From contig NZ_NUNF01000037.1 of assembly GCF_002585305.1 (NCBI RefSeq), positions 1 through 57,687 of the forward strand: a DNA stretch of 57,687 nt. The letters run 5' to 3'. Position numbers and translations under genes: made by a program. The stretch comes from Bacillus sp. AFS037270. GTDB taxonomy: Bacteria; Bacillota; Bacilli; Bacillales_B; DSM-18226. The notes beneath the pieces are model-generated. The model worked only from the letters and a program-made list of their open reading frames with translations, had not been told where the DNA came from and did not search any database. This document shows, piece by piece, positions 16,617-26,104 of this stretch (within the stretch, counting starts at the first letter, position 1; the number at the start of each line of letters is the position of its first letter).

Positions 16617-17459
16617 ATGTTAAAAGGTATTAATCAATGGTGCTATCCAGAAGGTACTTCTTTGAAAGATGTATTCGAATTCAGTAAAGAAGCAGGCTTT
16701 GAAGCAGTTGAATTGAACCTGTACAATTCTGGCGGAATAGGTTTAACAATGGACACAACACCAGGTGAAGCAGAAGCAATTGTTACCCTAGCCTCGTCTT
16801 ATGGATTACAGTTAAGAAGCATTTCCACCGGGTTATTATGGCAAAGTCCCTTATCATCTCCTGACTCAAATGTAAGAGAACAGGGCAGAAAAGTCATCTT
16901 AAAGCAAATAGAATTAGCTAGTGTGATGGGGATTGATACAGTGTTGGTAGTTCCTGGTTCAGTCTCAAAGGATGTGTCTTATGATGATTGTTACAACCGA
17001 AGTCAAGAAGAACTTAAAAAAGTACTAGTTGAAGCAGAAAAACGCCAGGTTGCCATTGGAATAGAGAACGTCTGGAATAAATTCCTTTTGTCACCGCTTG
17101 AAATGGCGCGATATATAGATGAGTTAGATTCTGATTATGCAACAGCATATTTTGATGTAGGGAATGTCCTCCAGTTTGGATTTCCAGAACAATGGATTCG
17201 GATTCTTGGAAAACGAATCAGTAAAGTCCATGTAAAGGATTTTAGTACAGCAGTCGGGAACATCACTGGATTTGTCCCTCTATTAGCTGGTGATGTCAAT
17301 TGGCCTGGTGTTGTCGATGCTCTAGAAGAAATTGGCTATAGCGATACCATTACAGCTGAGCTAAGCCCTTATGCCATCAATCCAAAACAGCTGCCGAATG
17401 ATACAGCGCGTCATATGGATGTCATATTAGCTAGTAGTTCTAAAGTGAGAAACTTTTAG
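16617..17459 (+). CDS. Sugar phosphate isomerase/epimerase, TIM barrel (module 2)
   Basis: 280-aa AP-endonuclease-2-fold enzyme (IolE/IolI, hydroxypyruvate isomerase superfamily). The four expected metal ligands are visible: Glu in GIENVWN, Asp in YFDVGNV, His in KVHVKDF, Glu in TAELSPY. AGAAGGAGATG precedes the ATG. It begins module 2 and is followed 11 bp later by a dehydrogenase. Enzymes of this fold beside Gfo/Idh dehydrogenases commonly isomerise, epimerise or eliminate keto-sugars; the exact reaction is not deducible here. Confidence 0.9.
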   Translation: MLKGINQWCYPEGTSLKDVFEFSKEAGFEAVELNLYNSGGIGLTMDTTPGEAEAIVTLASSYGLQLRSISTGLLWQSPLSSPDSNVREQGRKVILKQIELASVMGIDTVLVVPGSVSKDVSYDDCYNRSQEELKKVLVEAEKRQVAIGIENVWNKFLLSPLEMARYIDELDSDYATAYFDVGNVLQFGFPEQWIRILGKRISKVHVKDFSTAVGNITGFVPLLAGDVNWPGVVDALEEIGYSDTITAELSPYAINPKQLPNDTARHMDVILASSSKVRNF

Positions 17460-17470
17460 GAGGAAACAGG

Positions 17471-18463
17471 ATGAGTAAAGTAAAAGTTGGATTTGTAGGT
17501 GTAGGTGGAATTGCCGGAGTACATTTGGAGAATGTGTCAAAAATCAATCATGCAGAAATTGTGGCTGTATGTGACATCGTTGAAGAAAACGCCAAGAAAA
17601 AAGGATTGGAATTTAACGCCAATGCCTACACCGATCTAGATGCGATGCTTGAAAATGAAGCATTAGATGCGGTCTTTGTCTGTGTCCCTCCATTTGCGCA
17701 CGTGGAGATTGAAGAAAAGATCGTCAAGCGCGGTATTCATCTATTAGTAGAAAAACCATTAGGTCTCGATTTAGAAACGGTACAAAAGAAGGCGAAAGCA
17801 ATCAAAGAATCAGGGGTTATCTGTGGTGTAGGCTATTGTTTACGCTATCTGGATACAGTTGCGAAGGCAAAAGACTATTTAAAGGATAAGACGATCGCGA
17901 TGGTAAGGGGACATTACATAACATCATTTGTTCCAACCCCTTGGTACCGTGAAATCAATAAATCCGGCGGACAACTTGTAGAACAGTCCACCCATACATT
18001 AGATTTAATGAGATATTTAGCGGGTGATATTGATCAGGTTTATGCCAATATGAGGTTACAGGTTTTATCTGACATACCTAATATTGATATTCCAGATGTC
18101 ACATCGGTGAATGTTACATTTGAATCTGGTGCTGTAGGACATCTTGATTCTTCAATTATTCAGTTTGACCATCGTTCTGGCATTGAAATTTTAGGTAAGG
18201 ATTTCCGTGTGGTGATTGATGGAACAAATCTCACCATTGCTGAAAAAGATTCTTCGAATAGCTATCAATCGAAGGTAGATTTTTATCTGGAGCAGGATAG
18301 ACGATTTATTGAGGCGGTCATGAAGGGCGACGCTCAACTTCTCTTATCAAGTTATGAAGACGGAGTAAAAACTCTTGCTGCTACATTAGCGGCAAACAAG
18401 TCGAATGAAGTGGGTCTGCCAATCAAGCTGTCAGCCTTAGCAGGAGAAAAAATTACGTTATAA
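17471..18463 (+). CDS. Gfo/Idh/MocA oxidoreductase B1 (module 2)
   Basis: 330-aa dehydrogenase with canonical GVGGIAGVH, VEKPL, and GGQLVEQSTHTLDLMRYLAG. The usual Asp before the catalytic His is replaced by Glu-Gln (VEQSTH), a variation seen in some family branches. An AGGAGGAAACAGG ribosome-binding site precedes the ATG. It shows no close partner in module 1, so it adds a step not found there. Confidence 0.9.
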   Translation: MSKVKVGFVGVGGIAGVHLENVSKINHAEIVAVCDIVEENAKKKGLEFNANAYTDLDAMLENEALDAVFVCVPPFAHVEIEEKIVKRGIHLLVEKPLGLDLETVQKKAKAIKESGVICGVGYCLRYLDTVAKAKDYLKDKTIAMVRGHYITSFVPTPWYREINKSGGQLVEQSTHTLDLMRYLAGDIDQVYANMRLQVLSDIPNIDIPDVTSVNVTFESGAVGHLDSSIIQFDHRSGIEILGKDFRVVIDGTNLTIAEKDSSNSYQSKVDFYLEQDRRFIEAVMKGDAQLLLSSYEDGVKTLAATLAANKSNEVGLPIKLSALAGEKITL

Positions 18464-18508
18464 AACTAGCGCACGATCGAACCGGAATGAAGTGAGAGGT
18501 GTAATAAA

Positions 18509-19516
18509 GTGAAAATCGCGGTAATTGGTACAGGAACAATGGGTAAGTTACATCTGGAGACATGGTCGAAAATGAATACTGTTATCATTGTAGGGATCTT
18601 AGGCCGTAAAAAGGAAGCCGTAAATCAATTGTCTGAAACCTATAAGTGCAGCTCATTTACCGATTTTGATGAATTACTGAATACCGATGTGGATGTAATC
18701 GATATTTGTTTACCCACCTATTTGCACAAGGAGTATGTGGCAAAAGCTGCCCAAAAAGGAAAACATATTATTTGTGAGAAACCTCTTGCTTTAGACCAGG
18801 TCGAGTGCAAAGAAGTTCTTGAAATCTGTCAGAAGTGTAATGTCCAACTGTTCGTTGGGCATACACTTCGCTTTTTCCCAGAATATAAACAAGCACATGA
18901 TCAAATAACAAGAGGGTTGATTAGTGAACCGGGTGTCGTTCGATTATCCAGAGGCGGTCCATATCCACAAGGCAGAAATTCTTGGTATCACGATGAAGTT
19001 AAGAGTGGAGGAATCCTTTTAGACCTCGGGATTCATGACTTTGATTGGGTAAGGTGGACATTTGGTGAAGTAGAAAGGGTTTTTGCGAAACAGGTTCATA
19101 GAAAGGGGCAAGATGGAAATCCCATCGCGTATGCGTTAGTAACCTTACGAATGCAAAGTGGAACCATTGTTCATCTAGAATTATCTTGGGCAAAAAAAGA
19201 ATTTGAATCGGCCTATGAGATTGCTGGAAGCAAGGGCATGATTGTTTATAATCATCAGGAAAGTAAGCCAATTAAACTGAACTTAGTAAATGCCGGAGCA
19301 CAAAACAGAGTAGATGTTGCAGTACCTGAAACAATCGCAGTGAAAACACCATTACAGCTTCAACTTGAACACTTTATGAATTGTTTAGAAAACGACGAAC
19401 AACCGCTAGTTTCTGCTGAAGATGCGATGAAAGCAGTAGAAATTGCCGTTGCTGCCGTTGAATCCATAAAGTCGGGGCAGCCCGTTTCGCTTCTAACAAA
19501 GAAGGAGGTGTTTTAA
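18509..19516 (+). CDS. Gfo/Idh/MocA oxidoreductase B2, paralogue of A1
   Basis: 335-aa enzyme with GTGTMGKLH, CEKPL and GGILLDLGIHDFDWVRW. It shares LFVGH, RFFPEY and FGEVERVFAK with A1 at 14320 and, like A1, is immediately followed by a protein with the FAH-type loop. The start is GTG at 18509 after GTGAGAGGTG. The next gene starts directly after its stop codon. Confidence 0.92.
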   Translation: MKIAVIGTGTMGKLHLETWSKMNTVIIVGILGRKKEAVNQLSETYKCSSFTDFDELLNTDVDVIDICLPTYLHKEYVAKAAQKGKHIICEKPLALDQVECKEVLEICQKCNVQLFVGHTLRFFPEYKQAHDQITRGLISEPGVVRLSRGGPYPQGRNSWYHDEVKSGGILLDLGIHDFDWVRWTFGEVERVFAKQVHRKGQDGNPIAYALVTLRMQSGTIVHLELSWAKKEFESAYEIAGSKGMIVYNHQESKPIKLNLVNAGAQNRVDVAVPETIAVKTPLQLQLEHFMNCLENDEQPLVSAEDAMKAVEIAVAAVESIKSGQPVSLLTKKEVF

Positions 19517-20500
19517 ATGAAGATTGGAATGATAAGTTTTGCTCATATGCATGCCTTTAGTTATGCCAGACATCTATTAGAGTTCCCTGAGGTTGAAATT
19601 GCCGCCATTTGGGATGAGGATCAAGAATTAGGAACAGAAATGGCAAACACCTTTAACTGTCTATATTTTTCCAATTTAGATCAATTACTAGATTCAGATA
19701 TTGATGCAGTGGTGGTGTGTTCCGAAAACGGAAAGCATAAAGACCATGTAATTGCAGCAGCACGGGCAGGAAAACATATTTTATGCGAAAAACCAATTGC
19801 TACTGAAGTAGTAGATGCGAAAGCAATGATCGATGCCTGTGAAGAGTTCGGAGTGATTTTACAGGTTGCCTATCCGGTAAGATTTGCACCAGCGATTCAA
19901 AAGGTACGAGAATACATTCGCTCAGGGACAATTGGGGAAGTTGTTGCCATCAATGGGACAAACCATGGGCAAATGCCAGGAGGCTGGTTTATCGAAAAAG
20001 AATTATCGGGAGGCGGGGCCGCAACCGATCACATCGTTCACGTAATGGATCTTATTCGGTGGATTCTAAATGATGAAGTTAAAAATGTTTATGCTGAGCT
20101 TGACACGAGATTCTACTCGATTGATGTAGAGGATTGTGGAATGGTGACATTAGAACTTGAATCAGGTGTTATTGTATCCATCGATCCGAGCTGGTCGCGT
20201 CCCAAAACATTTCCTACCTGGGGTGATGTCCTTTTAGAGTTTGTTGGTACGAAAGGAACGCTATCAGTAGATACCTTTAAACAGCATTCCACCTACTACA
20301 ATGATGTGGAAGGGAAAGTCCAGCATTTATCCACGGCTGATGACATGGATAAGGGGCTGATAGAAGATTTCCTTCAAAGTATCAAAGAAAAAAGGCTGCC
20401 ATCCATTACGGGAGAAGATGGCTTAAGAACGTTGGAAGTTGTAAAAGCAGCCTATGAATCAGACAAACAGAAAAAAGTTGTTACCTTAAATAGAATCTAA
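19517..20500 (+). CDS. Gfo/Idh/MocA oxidoreductase B3, paralogue of A2
   Basis: 327-aa protein with the same unusual first loop as A2 (ISFAHMHAFSYA), CEKPI, and GGGAATDHIVHVMDLIRW. PGGWF and TWGDVLLEFVGTKGTL also match A2. The ATG follows AAGGAGGTG that overlaps the end of the previous gene. The conserved A1-A2 and B2-B3 pairing suggests the two proteins act together, in one complex or on consecutive intermediates. Confidence 0.92.
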   Translation: MKIGMISFAHMHAFSYARHLLEFPEVEIAAIWDEDQELGTEMANTFNCLYFSNLDQLLDSDIDAVVVCSENGKHKDHVIAAARAGKHILCEKPIATEVVDAKAMIDACEEFGVILQVAYPVRFAPAIQKVREYIRSGTIGEVVAINGTNHGQMPGGWFIEKELSGGGAATDHIVHVMDLIRWILNDEVKNVYAELDTRFYSIDVEDCGMVTLELESGVIVSIDPSWSRPKTFPTWGDVLLEFVGTKGTLSVDTFKQHSTYYNDVEGKVQHLSTADDMDKGLIEDFLQSIKEKRLPSITGEDGLRTLEVVKAAYESDKQKKVVTLNRI

Positions 20501-20629
20501 CCTTTTTATTACTAGAGTCAGTCATGTGGAAATGAATCTGCTGTCCTCAGATTCCTTTAATCCTATTTTTCAGAATTTTCCGTCTTATTTTCATGCGTAT
20601 TTCCAAATCAATACGGAAGGAGTGAGGTT

Positions 20630-21577
20630 ATGTCCGTTGAAATAAAGTCGTCTATCAATCCCCAAACTTATCCGAGCACGCTGAGTCGAAAGAAGTTTTT
20701 TACACGCCGAGATTTGGCAGGTTATTTATTTTCAGCTCCCTTATTAATTGGAATTGCCGTATTTTCAATTTATCCTATGATTGGTGCCTTAATTCTCAGT
20801 TTTAAGAAATCATCCAAATCATTTGAGGGAAATTGGACAGGTTTAAGTAACTATAAATATGTATTAACAGACTCTTTATTTTGGAAGTCCATTTATAACA
20901 CATTTTATATGGGGATTTTATCTGTTTTCTTTGGTGTTACCTTCTCTTTCATTTTAGCAAGCTTGATCCACAATATCAGTAAGTCAAAATGGAGAAATTT
21001 CTTTAAAGGAGTTTATTTTTTACCTAATGTCGTGTCGCTAGTTGCAACCAGTATCCTCTTCACGTTTCTATTTAATCCAGGAGAGGAAGGATTATTAAAT
21101 TATGTTTTAGGCTTAGTCGGAATTGAACCAATCGGCTGGTTTACAGATCCAAAATATGCAAGATTCAGTATTGTTCTTATGACACTTTGGGGAATGCTGG
21201 GATATAACACGATTATATTTATTGCAGCTTTGACAAGTGTACCAAAAGACTTATATGAAGCTGCTGAGGTCGATGGCGCCAATTGGCTGAAAAAATGGTT
21301 CTATATCACGGTTCCGTATTTAAAACCTATTATTATATTCATGGTGATTATTGGAACTATCAATGCCATGAAGCGATTTACAGATGTTTGGTTAATCGGG
21401 GGAACTGCTGGGAACCCTGCAGGCTCATTAATGACAGCAGTTCTATATATCTATCGTAATGGGTTTCTATCATCACAAATGGGAATAGCCACTGCCGCTT
21501 CTTATATCTTATTTTTCTTTATTCTTGTTCTGACAATTGTCCTAATGTTCACGAATAAAAAAAGTAATCTCGACTAG
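20630..21577 (+). CDS. Sugar ABC transporter permease, MalF type (module 2)
   Basis: 315-aa membrane permease with six helices and EAA loop LYEAAEVDGANWLKKWFYIT followed by VPYLKP. A GGAGTGAGG ribosome-binding site precedes the ATG. The 129 bp before it contain a small hairpin (GAATCTG/CAGATTC, 20534-20554) and no clear promoter. Confidence 0.93.
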   Translation: MSVEIKSSINPQTYPSTLSRKKFFTRRDLAGYLFSAPLLIGIAVFSIYPMIGALILSFKKSSKSFEGNWTGLSNYKYVLTDSLFWKSIYNTFYMGILSVFFGVTFSFILASLIHNISKSKWRNFFKGVYFLPNVVSLVATSILFTFLFNPGEEGLLNYVLGLVGIEPIGWFTDPKYARFSIVLMTLWGMLGYNTIIFIAALTSVPKDLYEAAEVDGANWLKKWFYITVPYLKPIIIFMVIIGTINAMKRFTDVWLIGGTAGNPAGSLMTAVLYIYRNGFLSSQMGIATAASYILFFFILVLTIVLMFTNKKSNLD

Positions 21578-21588
21578 GGGGGGAAACA

Positions 21589-22470
21589 ATGAAGATCACA
21601 ACGATTAATGGAAACAAACCTATCAGAAAACATTCTTTGTTTCGTCCTAAAGCAGTTGCTGATGGGGTACTAATAGCTGTTTTACTAATAGGATCCTTAA
21701 TTATGATCATACCTTTCATTTGGATGGTTATAACCAGTTTTGATTGGGGTGCAAGACTTAAAATTCCATTCCCGCCAAGATTTTGGCCTGAAGAGTTTTC
21801 GATTAAAACCTATCAAATGGCTTTCACGAATATCCCAATGCTAAAATATATGATTAACTCTCTTATCGTGTCATTAGGAGTCATCATAGTAAGTCTTATG
21901 TCGGCGTTATTTTCAGGGTATGCTATATCAAAGTTGAAATTTAAAGGATCCAATATTGTCCTTTTACTCGCTTTAAGTACCATGATGATCCCCTTTGAAA
22001 TGACGATGATTCCGCAATATTTAATGTTTGCTAAGTTTAAGCTTTTAGATACTTATTGGTCTTTCTTTTTACCCGCATTAAATTATGCATTTGGAACCTT
22101 TTTGGCAAAATCATTTATCGATCAACTTCCAGGGAGCTTGCGAGAAGCAGCGATCATTGATGGTGCTAACGAATTTATTGTATTTTTAAAGATTTATTTA
22201 CCTCTATGTATTCCCGTTTTAGCCACCATGGTCATTTTACAATTTTTAGCTGTTTGGAATGATTTACTCTGGCCTTTATTAGCTTTGAAAACACCTGATA
22301 AATATACCATTCAATTGGGAATAGCGATGTTTTCGTACAACAAAGATTTGCCATTACCTTCCGTCATAATGGCCGCAACGACAGCGAGTCTCATGCCGGT
22401 AATTGTTCTTTATCTATTCCTGCAACGCTATATCGTTGAAAGCATTGCGTTGTCAGGAATCAAACAATAA
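21589..22470 (+). CDS. Sugar ABC transporter permease, MalG type (module 2)
   Basis: 293-aa partner permease with EAA loop LREAAIIDGANEFIVFLKIY followed by LPLCIPV and six predicted helices. It begins 11 bp after the first permease with a GGGGGG-type ribosome-binding site. No ATPase gene accompanies it. Confidence 0.93.
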   Translation: MKITTINGNKPIRKHSLFRPKAVADGVLIAVLLIGSLIMIIPFIWMVITSFDWGARLKIPFPPRFWPEEFSIKTYQMAFTNIPMLKYMINSLIVSLGVIIVSLMSALFSGYAISKLKFKGSNIVLLLALSTMMIPFEMTMIPQYLMFAKFKLLDTYWSFFLPALNYAFGTFLAKSFIDQLPGSLREAAIIDGANEFIVFLKIYLPLCIPVLATMVILQFLAVWNDLLWPLLALKTPDKYTIQLGIAMFSYNKDLPLPSVIMAATTASLMPVIVLYLFLQRYIVESIALSGIKQ

Positions 22471-22567
22471 TCTGCTTTTTTAAGATTAGAGATGTAGAGA
22501 AAAGGACACAGCTCTTAATTATTTTAGTGAGAACAACTTATCAATCTATTTTAAGGGGGAAGGTACC

Positions 22568-23941
22568 ATGGTTAAAAAGCTTTATCTTATCTTTATCGCA
22601 TTACTTATGTTAACCGCAGCTGCATGTTCTACTACAAGCAGCACAGAGGAAGAAGTGAGTGATGCTAAAGTTGTTTCGAAAGTTAAGGGCACCGTTCGTG
22701 TTTCTCTGGCAGGCTGGCAGTTAGAAAGTGGTATTGATCCTATCACTGGTATCGAGAATGTGGGATTAAAAGATTTTCTTAAGAAAGAATTTGAACCACG
22801 ATACCCAAATATTAAATTAGAATTATATCAAGTGCCTTGGGAAAATGCTCAAGCAAAACAAACTGCGATGTTAAAATCTGGAGATGTTGACATTCTTTAT
22901 ACGGGTGGGGCATTTGCTTCCCAGTGGCAGAAACAAGGGCTGTTAAAAGGATTAGATTCATTGATTGAAAAAGATTCGTCCTTTGATCCTAACATGTATT
23001 TAAAAGGTGTTTGGGAAAATTCCTATAGTACAAAATCTTTTGACAAAAAAGTTCATTTTGGAATTCCAGCTGTGCTCGGAAGACGTATTATTATCTATGA
23101 TAAAAAGCTTTTTGATGAATGGGGAGTAGATTACTTATCGAACAATCCAACTCCTGAAGAAATTTTAGAAACAGCAAAGAAAATGACTGGGAAAAATCCT
23201 AAAACCGGTAAAAAGAACTATGGTATTTGGTTTGATGGAAAAGCTTTAAACGCATCCACTTTTGTAGCTTTAAGTTATGCGTATGGAGCAACTGGAGGAG
23301 AAGGGACATTAAACGATCTAAAAAATATCAAATGGAATTTGAATTCACCAGAAATGGCCAAAGCCTTTGAATGGTTAAAAGAGGCTGCAAAATATGCACC
23401 GCCAGGTATTTTGAATACCCAAGGAAATGAAAACTTTGGCTTGGAGAATAACGATATCGCTATTCATTTAGATGCAAATGGTGCAAGCACGATGGGCGAA
23501 GTCATGGCCAATAAAAATACCAAATTGCTTGATCGTTTTGAATCAACCTTAAATCTAGGTCCTAATGGTGAAGGATGGGTTGCTGTAGACCCATTTGTAA
23601 TGGCAAAAGATGCTAAAAACGTGGAAGCATCCTGGGAGGTTTTAAAATTCCTAACAGGGCCTATTACCCAAAAATATACCTATGATAATTTCAAATTTAC
23701 TCCAACCCTTACAGATGCTAGTTTCGTATCAAAAGAAGATAAATATATGAAAACTGCGATGGAAATCGCCCAAGTTTCTAAATCGACTCTCTTAGATGAA
23801 GCAGATCCGTTTTTCGGAAGTGAAATCGTACCTGCCATCAATGGCTTTATTAGTAAGGCGCGTAACGGAAATGCTCCAGATATTAAATCCTATTTGAATG
23901 ACTTACAAAAACGTGCTGAAAAGTGGTCTGCTAATCAATAG
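22568..23941 (+). CDS. Sugar ABC transporter substrate-binding lipoprotein (module 2)
   Basis: 457-aa family 1 binding protein with lipobox TAAAC (Cys 20). The order permease-permease-binding protein is the reverse of module 1. Motifs include SGDVDILYTGGAFASQWQKQG and IIYDKKLFDEWGVDYL. It is only distantly similar to the module-1 binding protein, so the two importers may take different substrates. An AAGGGGGAAGG ribosome-binding site precedes the ATG, and a hairpin follows the stop. Confidence 0.9.
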   Translation: MVKKLYLIFIALLMLTAAACSTTSSTEEEVSDAKVVSKVKGTVRVSLAGWQLESGIDPITGIENVGLKDFLKKEFEPRYPNIKLELYQVPWENAQAKQTAMLKSGDVDILYTGGAFASQWQKQGLLKGLDSLIEKDSSFDPNMYLKGVWENSYSTKSFDKKVHFGIPAVLGRRIIIYDKKLFDEWGVDYLSNNPTPEEILETAKKMTGKNPKTGKKNYGIWFDGKALNASTFVALSYAYGATGGEGTLNDLKNIKWNLNSPEMAKAFEWLKEAAKYAPPGILNTQGNENFGLENNDIAIHLDANGASTMGEVMANKNTKLLDRFESTLNLGPNGEGWVAVDPFVMAKDAKNVEASWEVLKFLTGPITQKYTYDNFKFTPTLTDASFVSKEDKYMKTAMEIAQVSKSTLLDEADPFFGSEIVPAINGFISKARNGNAPDIKSYLNDLQKRAEKWSANQ

Positions 23942-23954
23942 TACAATCGTTGAT

Positions 23955-23981
23955 GCAGGGGAGTATCAAAAACTCCTCTGC
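23955..23981 (+). terminator. Hairpin after the module-2 binding-protein gene
   Basis: A 10-bp stem with one G-T pair (23955-23964 with 23972-23981) is followed by a mixed T-rich stretch with six Ts at about 23994. Probably a partial terminator that lowers expression of the two genes downstream. Confidence 0.55.
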
Positions 23982-24061
23982 TTTATATGATAATTTTTTC
24001 CCGTTGGTCAAAGGTATCATAATATGGATTGCACTTATGTTTAAATAATTGGAGGTAGAAA

Positions 24062-24925
24062 ATGAAACTTGGTTTAAGTTCTTATAGTTTATATTCAGCC
24101 CTTAAGTCAAAGGAATTAAATATCCTTGAAGCAATCGAATGGATTGCGGAACAAGGTGGTGAACATATTGAAATCGTCCCAATGGGATTTTCGTTGGACG
24201 AAAATTCTGATTTAACAGATGCGATACGCCAAAAAGCAGAAAATGTCGGCATTGAGATTTCTAATTATGCCATTGGAGCTAACTTTATTACGGAGGATGA
24301 AGAGCAATTTGAACAAGAAGTAGAAAGAGTATTTAAACAAGTGGATATTGCAAACAGGCTAGGGGTAAAGCTTATGCGTCATGATGTGGCTTGGAGACCA
24401 ATCGGAGAGACTTCTTTTCAACAATTTGAACAAGATTTACCAAGGCTCACTGATGCTTGTAAAAGAATTGCCGATTATGCAGCCGAATATGGTATTACAA
24501 CTAGTGTTGAAAACCATGGATATTTTGTTCAAGCTAGTGACCGTGTCCAAGCTCTGCTTCATCGTGTAAATAAGGTTAATTTCAAAACCACATTAGACAC
24601 CGGAAATTTTCTTTGTGTAGATGAAAACCCTATCAAAGCAGTGAAGAAAAATATTCAACATGCTTCAATGATTCATATTAAAGATTTTTATTACCGGCCT
24701 GAAAAGTATAACCCTGGAGAGGGATGGTTTCAAACAACTTCTGGGAATTATTTAAGAGGCTCCATCATTGGCCACGGGGACATTGATATATATGAAATAA
24801 TTAAAGTGATTAAGCACTCAAATTATGACGGCTATATCTCCATAGAATTTGAAGGTATGGAAGATTGTAAGAAGGGTTCAAAGATTAGCATAGACAATGT
24901 TCGGAGAATTTGGGAACAAGTTTAA
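24062..24925 (+). CDS. Sugar phosphate isomerase/epimerase, TIM barrel (module 2, second copy)
   Basis: 287-aa enzyme of the same superfamily as 16617 but not a close copy. Metal ligands: Glu in SVENHGYF, Asp in TLDTGNF, His in MIHIKDF, Glu in SIEFEGMED. A GGAGGTAGAAA ribosome-binding site precedes the ATG. It is paired with the last dehydrogenase of the module (20 bp gap). Confidence 0.9.
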   Translation: MKLGLSSYSLYSALKSKELNILEAIEWIAEQGGEHIEIVPMGFSLDENSDLTDAIRQKAENVGIEISNYAIGANFITEDEEQFEQEVERVFKQVDIANRLGVKLMRHDVAWRPIGETSFQQFEQDLPRLTDACKRIADYAAEYGITTSVENHGYFVQASDRVQALLHRVNKVNFKTTLDTGNFLCVDENPIKAVKKNIQHASMIHIKDFYYRPEKYNPGEGWFQTTSGNYLRGSIIGHGDIDIYEIIKVIKHSNYDGYISIEFEGMEDCKKGSKISIDNVRRIWEQV

Positions 24926-24944
24926 TAGAAGGGGAGAATGAGTA

Positions 24945-26006
24945 ATGGGGAAACTTAAAATAGGTGTTATCGGTGCTGGGTCCATCTCGGATATGCATCT
25001 GCAGTCCTATCAAAAAAATGAAAGAGCCGAGTTATATGCCATTTGTGACAAGAATACAGAAAGAGCAGAAGAGAAGGCAAATAAATATGGTGCTGCCAGA
25101 GTCTATGGAGATTATCGGTCATTACTAGCTGATCAAGATATTGATGCGGTCAGTATCTGTACATGGAATCACTCCCATGCGGAAATCGCCATTGCCGCAT
25201 TAAAAGCAGGGAAACACGTTCTAGTAGAAAAGCCATTAAGTACCACTGTAGCTGAGGCAAGGCAAATTGAAGAAACCGTAAAACAAACCGGAAAAATCCT
25301 TCAAGTTGGTTTTGTCAGAAGATATGCGTCCAATACAGCGATATTAAAGGATTTTATTGATGCGGATGAAATCGGTGAGATTTATTATGCCAAAGCTTCC
25401 TGCATAAGAAGACTCGGAAATCCAGGCGGTTGGTTTTCAGATATCGAAAGATCAGGTGGGGGACCCTTAATTGATCTTGGCGTACACATGATTGATATTT
25501 GCTGGTATTTAATGGGGAAACCGAGAGTAAAGTCGATTAGCGGGAATACCTACTCTAAGCTCGGGAACAGATCTAATATTAAAAATCTATCATTCTATAA
25601 AGCTGCAGATTATAATCCGGAAATCAATACCGTTGAAGACATGGCAAATGCACTGATCCGATTTGAAAACGGGGCTTCTTTAATGGTAGATGTCAGTTTT
25701 ACTCTCCATGCAAAACAGAATGAAATCTCAGTCAAACTGTATGGAGAAAAGGGAGGACTCGAAGTTGAACCAGAATTATCGATCATTACTGAAAAGCACA
25801 ATACGATTTTGAACATTACTCCTCAGGTAGATTCGTTAACATTTGACTTCGAACAAGGCTTTCAAAATGAAATGGATCACTTCGTATTAACCTGCCTAGG
25901 TGAAACCGAGACCTTAAGTCCAGTGGATGACGGCTTAGAGATGATGAAAATTTTATGTGGCATTTATGAATCCAGTGAAAAAGGAATGGAAATTTCGTTT
26001 GACTAA
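24945..26006 (+). CDS. Gfo/Idh/MocA oxidoreductase B4 (module 2)
   Basis: 353-aa dehydrogenase, the longest of the set, with GAGSISDMH, VEKPL and GGGPLIDLGVHMIDICWYLMG. An extra segment of about 25 residues after the catalytic region (GNRSNIKNLSFYKAADYNPE) distinguishes it from the others. It ends the carbohydrate region before a strong terminator. Confidence 0.92.
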   Translation: MGKLKIGVIGAGSISDMHLQSYQKNERAELYAICDKNTERAEEKANKYGAARVYGDYRSLLADQDIDAVSICTWNHSHAEIAIAALKAGKHVLVEKPLSTTVAEARQIEETVKQTGKILQVGFVRRYASNTAILKDFIDADEIGEIYYAKASCIRRLGNPGGWFSDIERSGGGPLIDLGVHMIDICWYLMGKPRVKSISGNTYSKLGNRSNIKNLSFYKAADYNPEINTVEDMANALIRFENGASLMVDVSFTLHAKQNEISVKLYGEKGGLEVEPELSIITEKHNTILNITPQVDSLTFDFEQGFQNEMDHFVLTCLGETETLSPVDDGLEMMKILCGIYESSEKGMEISFD

Positions 26007-26018
26007 CATTGATTCAGG

Positions 26019-26056
26019 AAAAAGAGACCATGACAGTTTTATCATGGTCTCTTTTT
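26019..26056. terminator. Strong terminator closing the carbohydrate region
   Basis: A perfect 15-bp stem (26019-26033 with 26042-26056) has five As on the left and five Ts on the right, so it can work in both directions. The convergent NUDIX gene ends 48 bp to the right. Confidence 0.9.
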
Positions 26057-26104
26057 AAGAGGTAAAGATAGTTGAGTCGTGTTGCGTGAGCTTAGTGATT
26101 TTTA

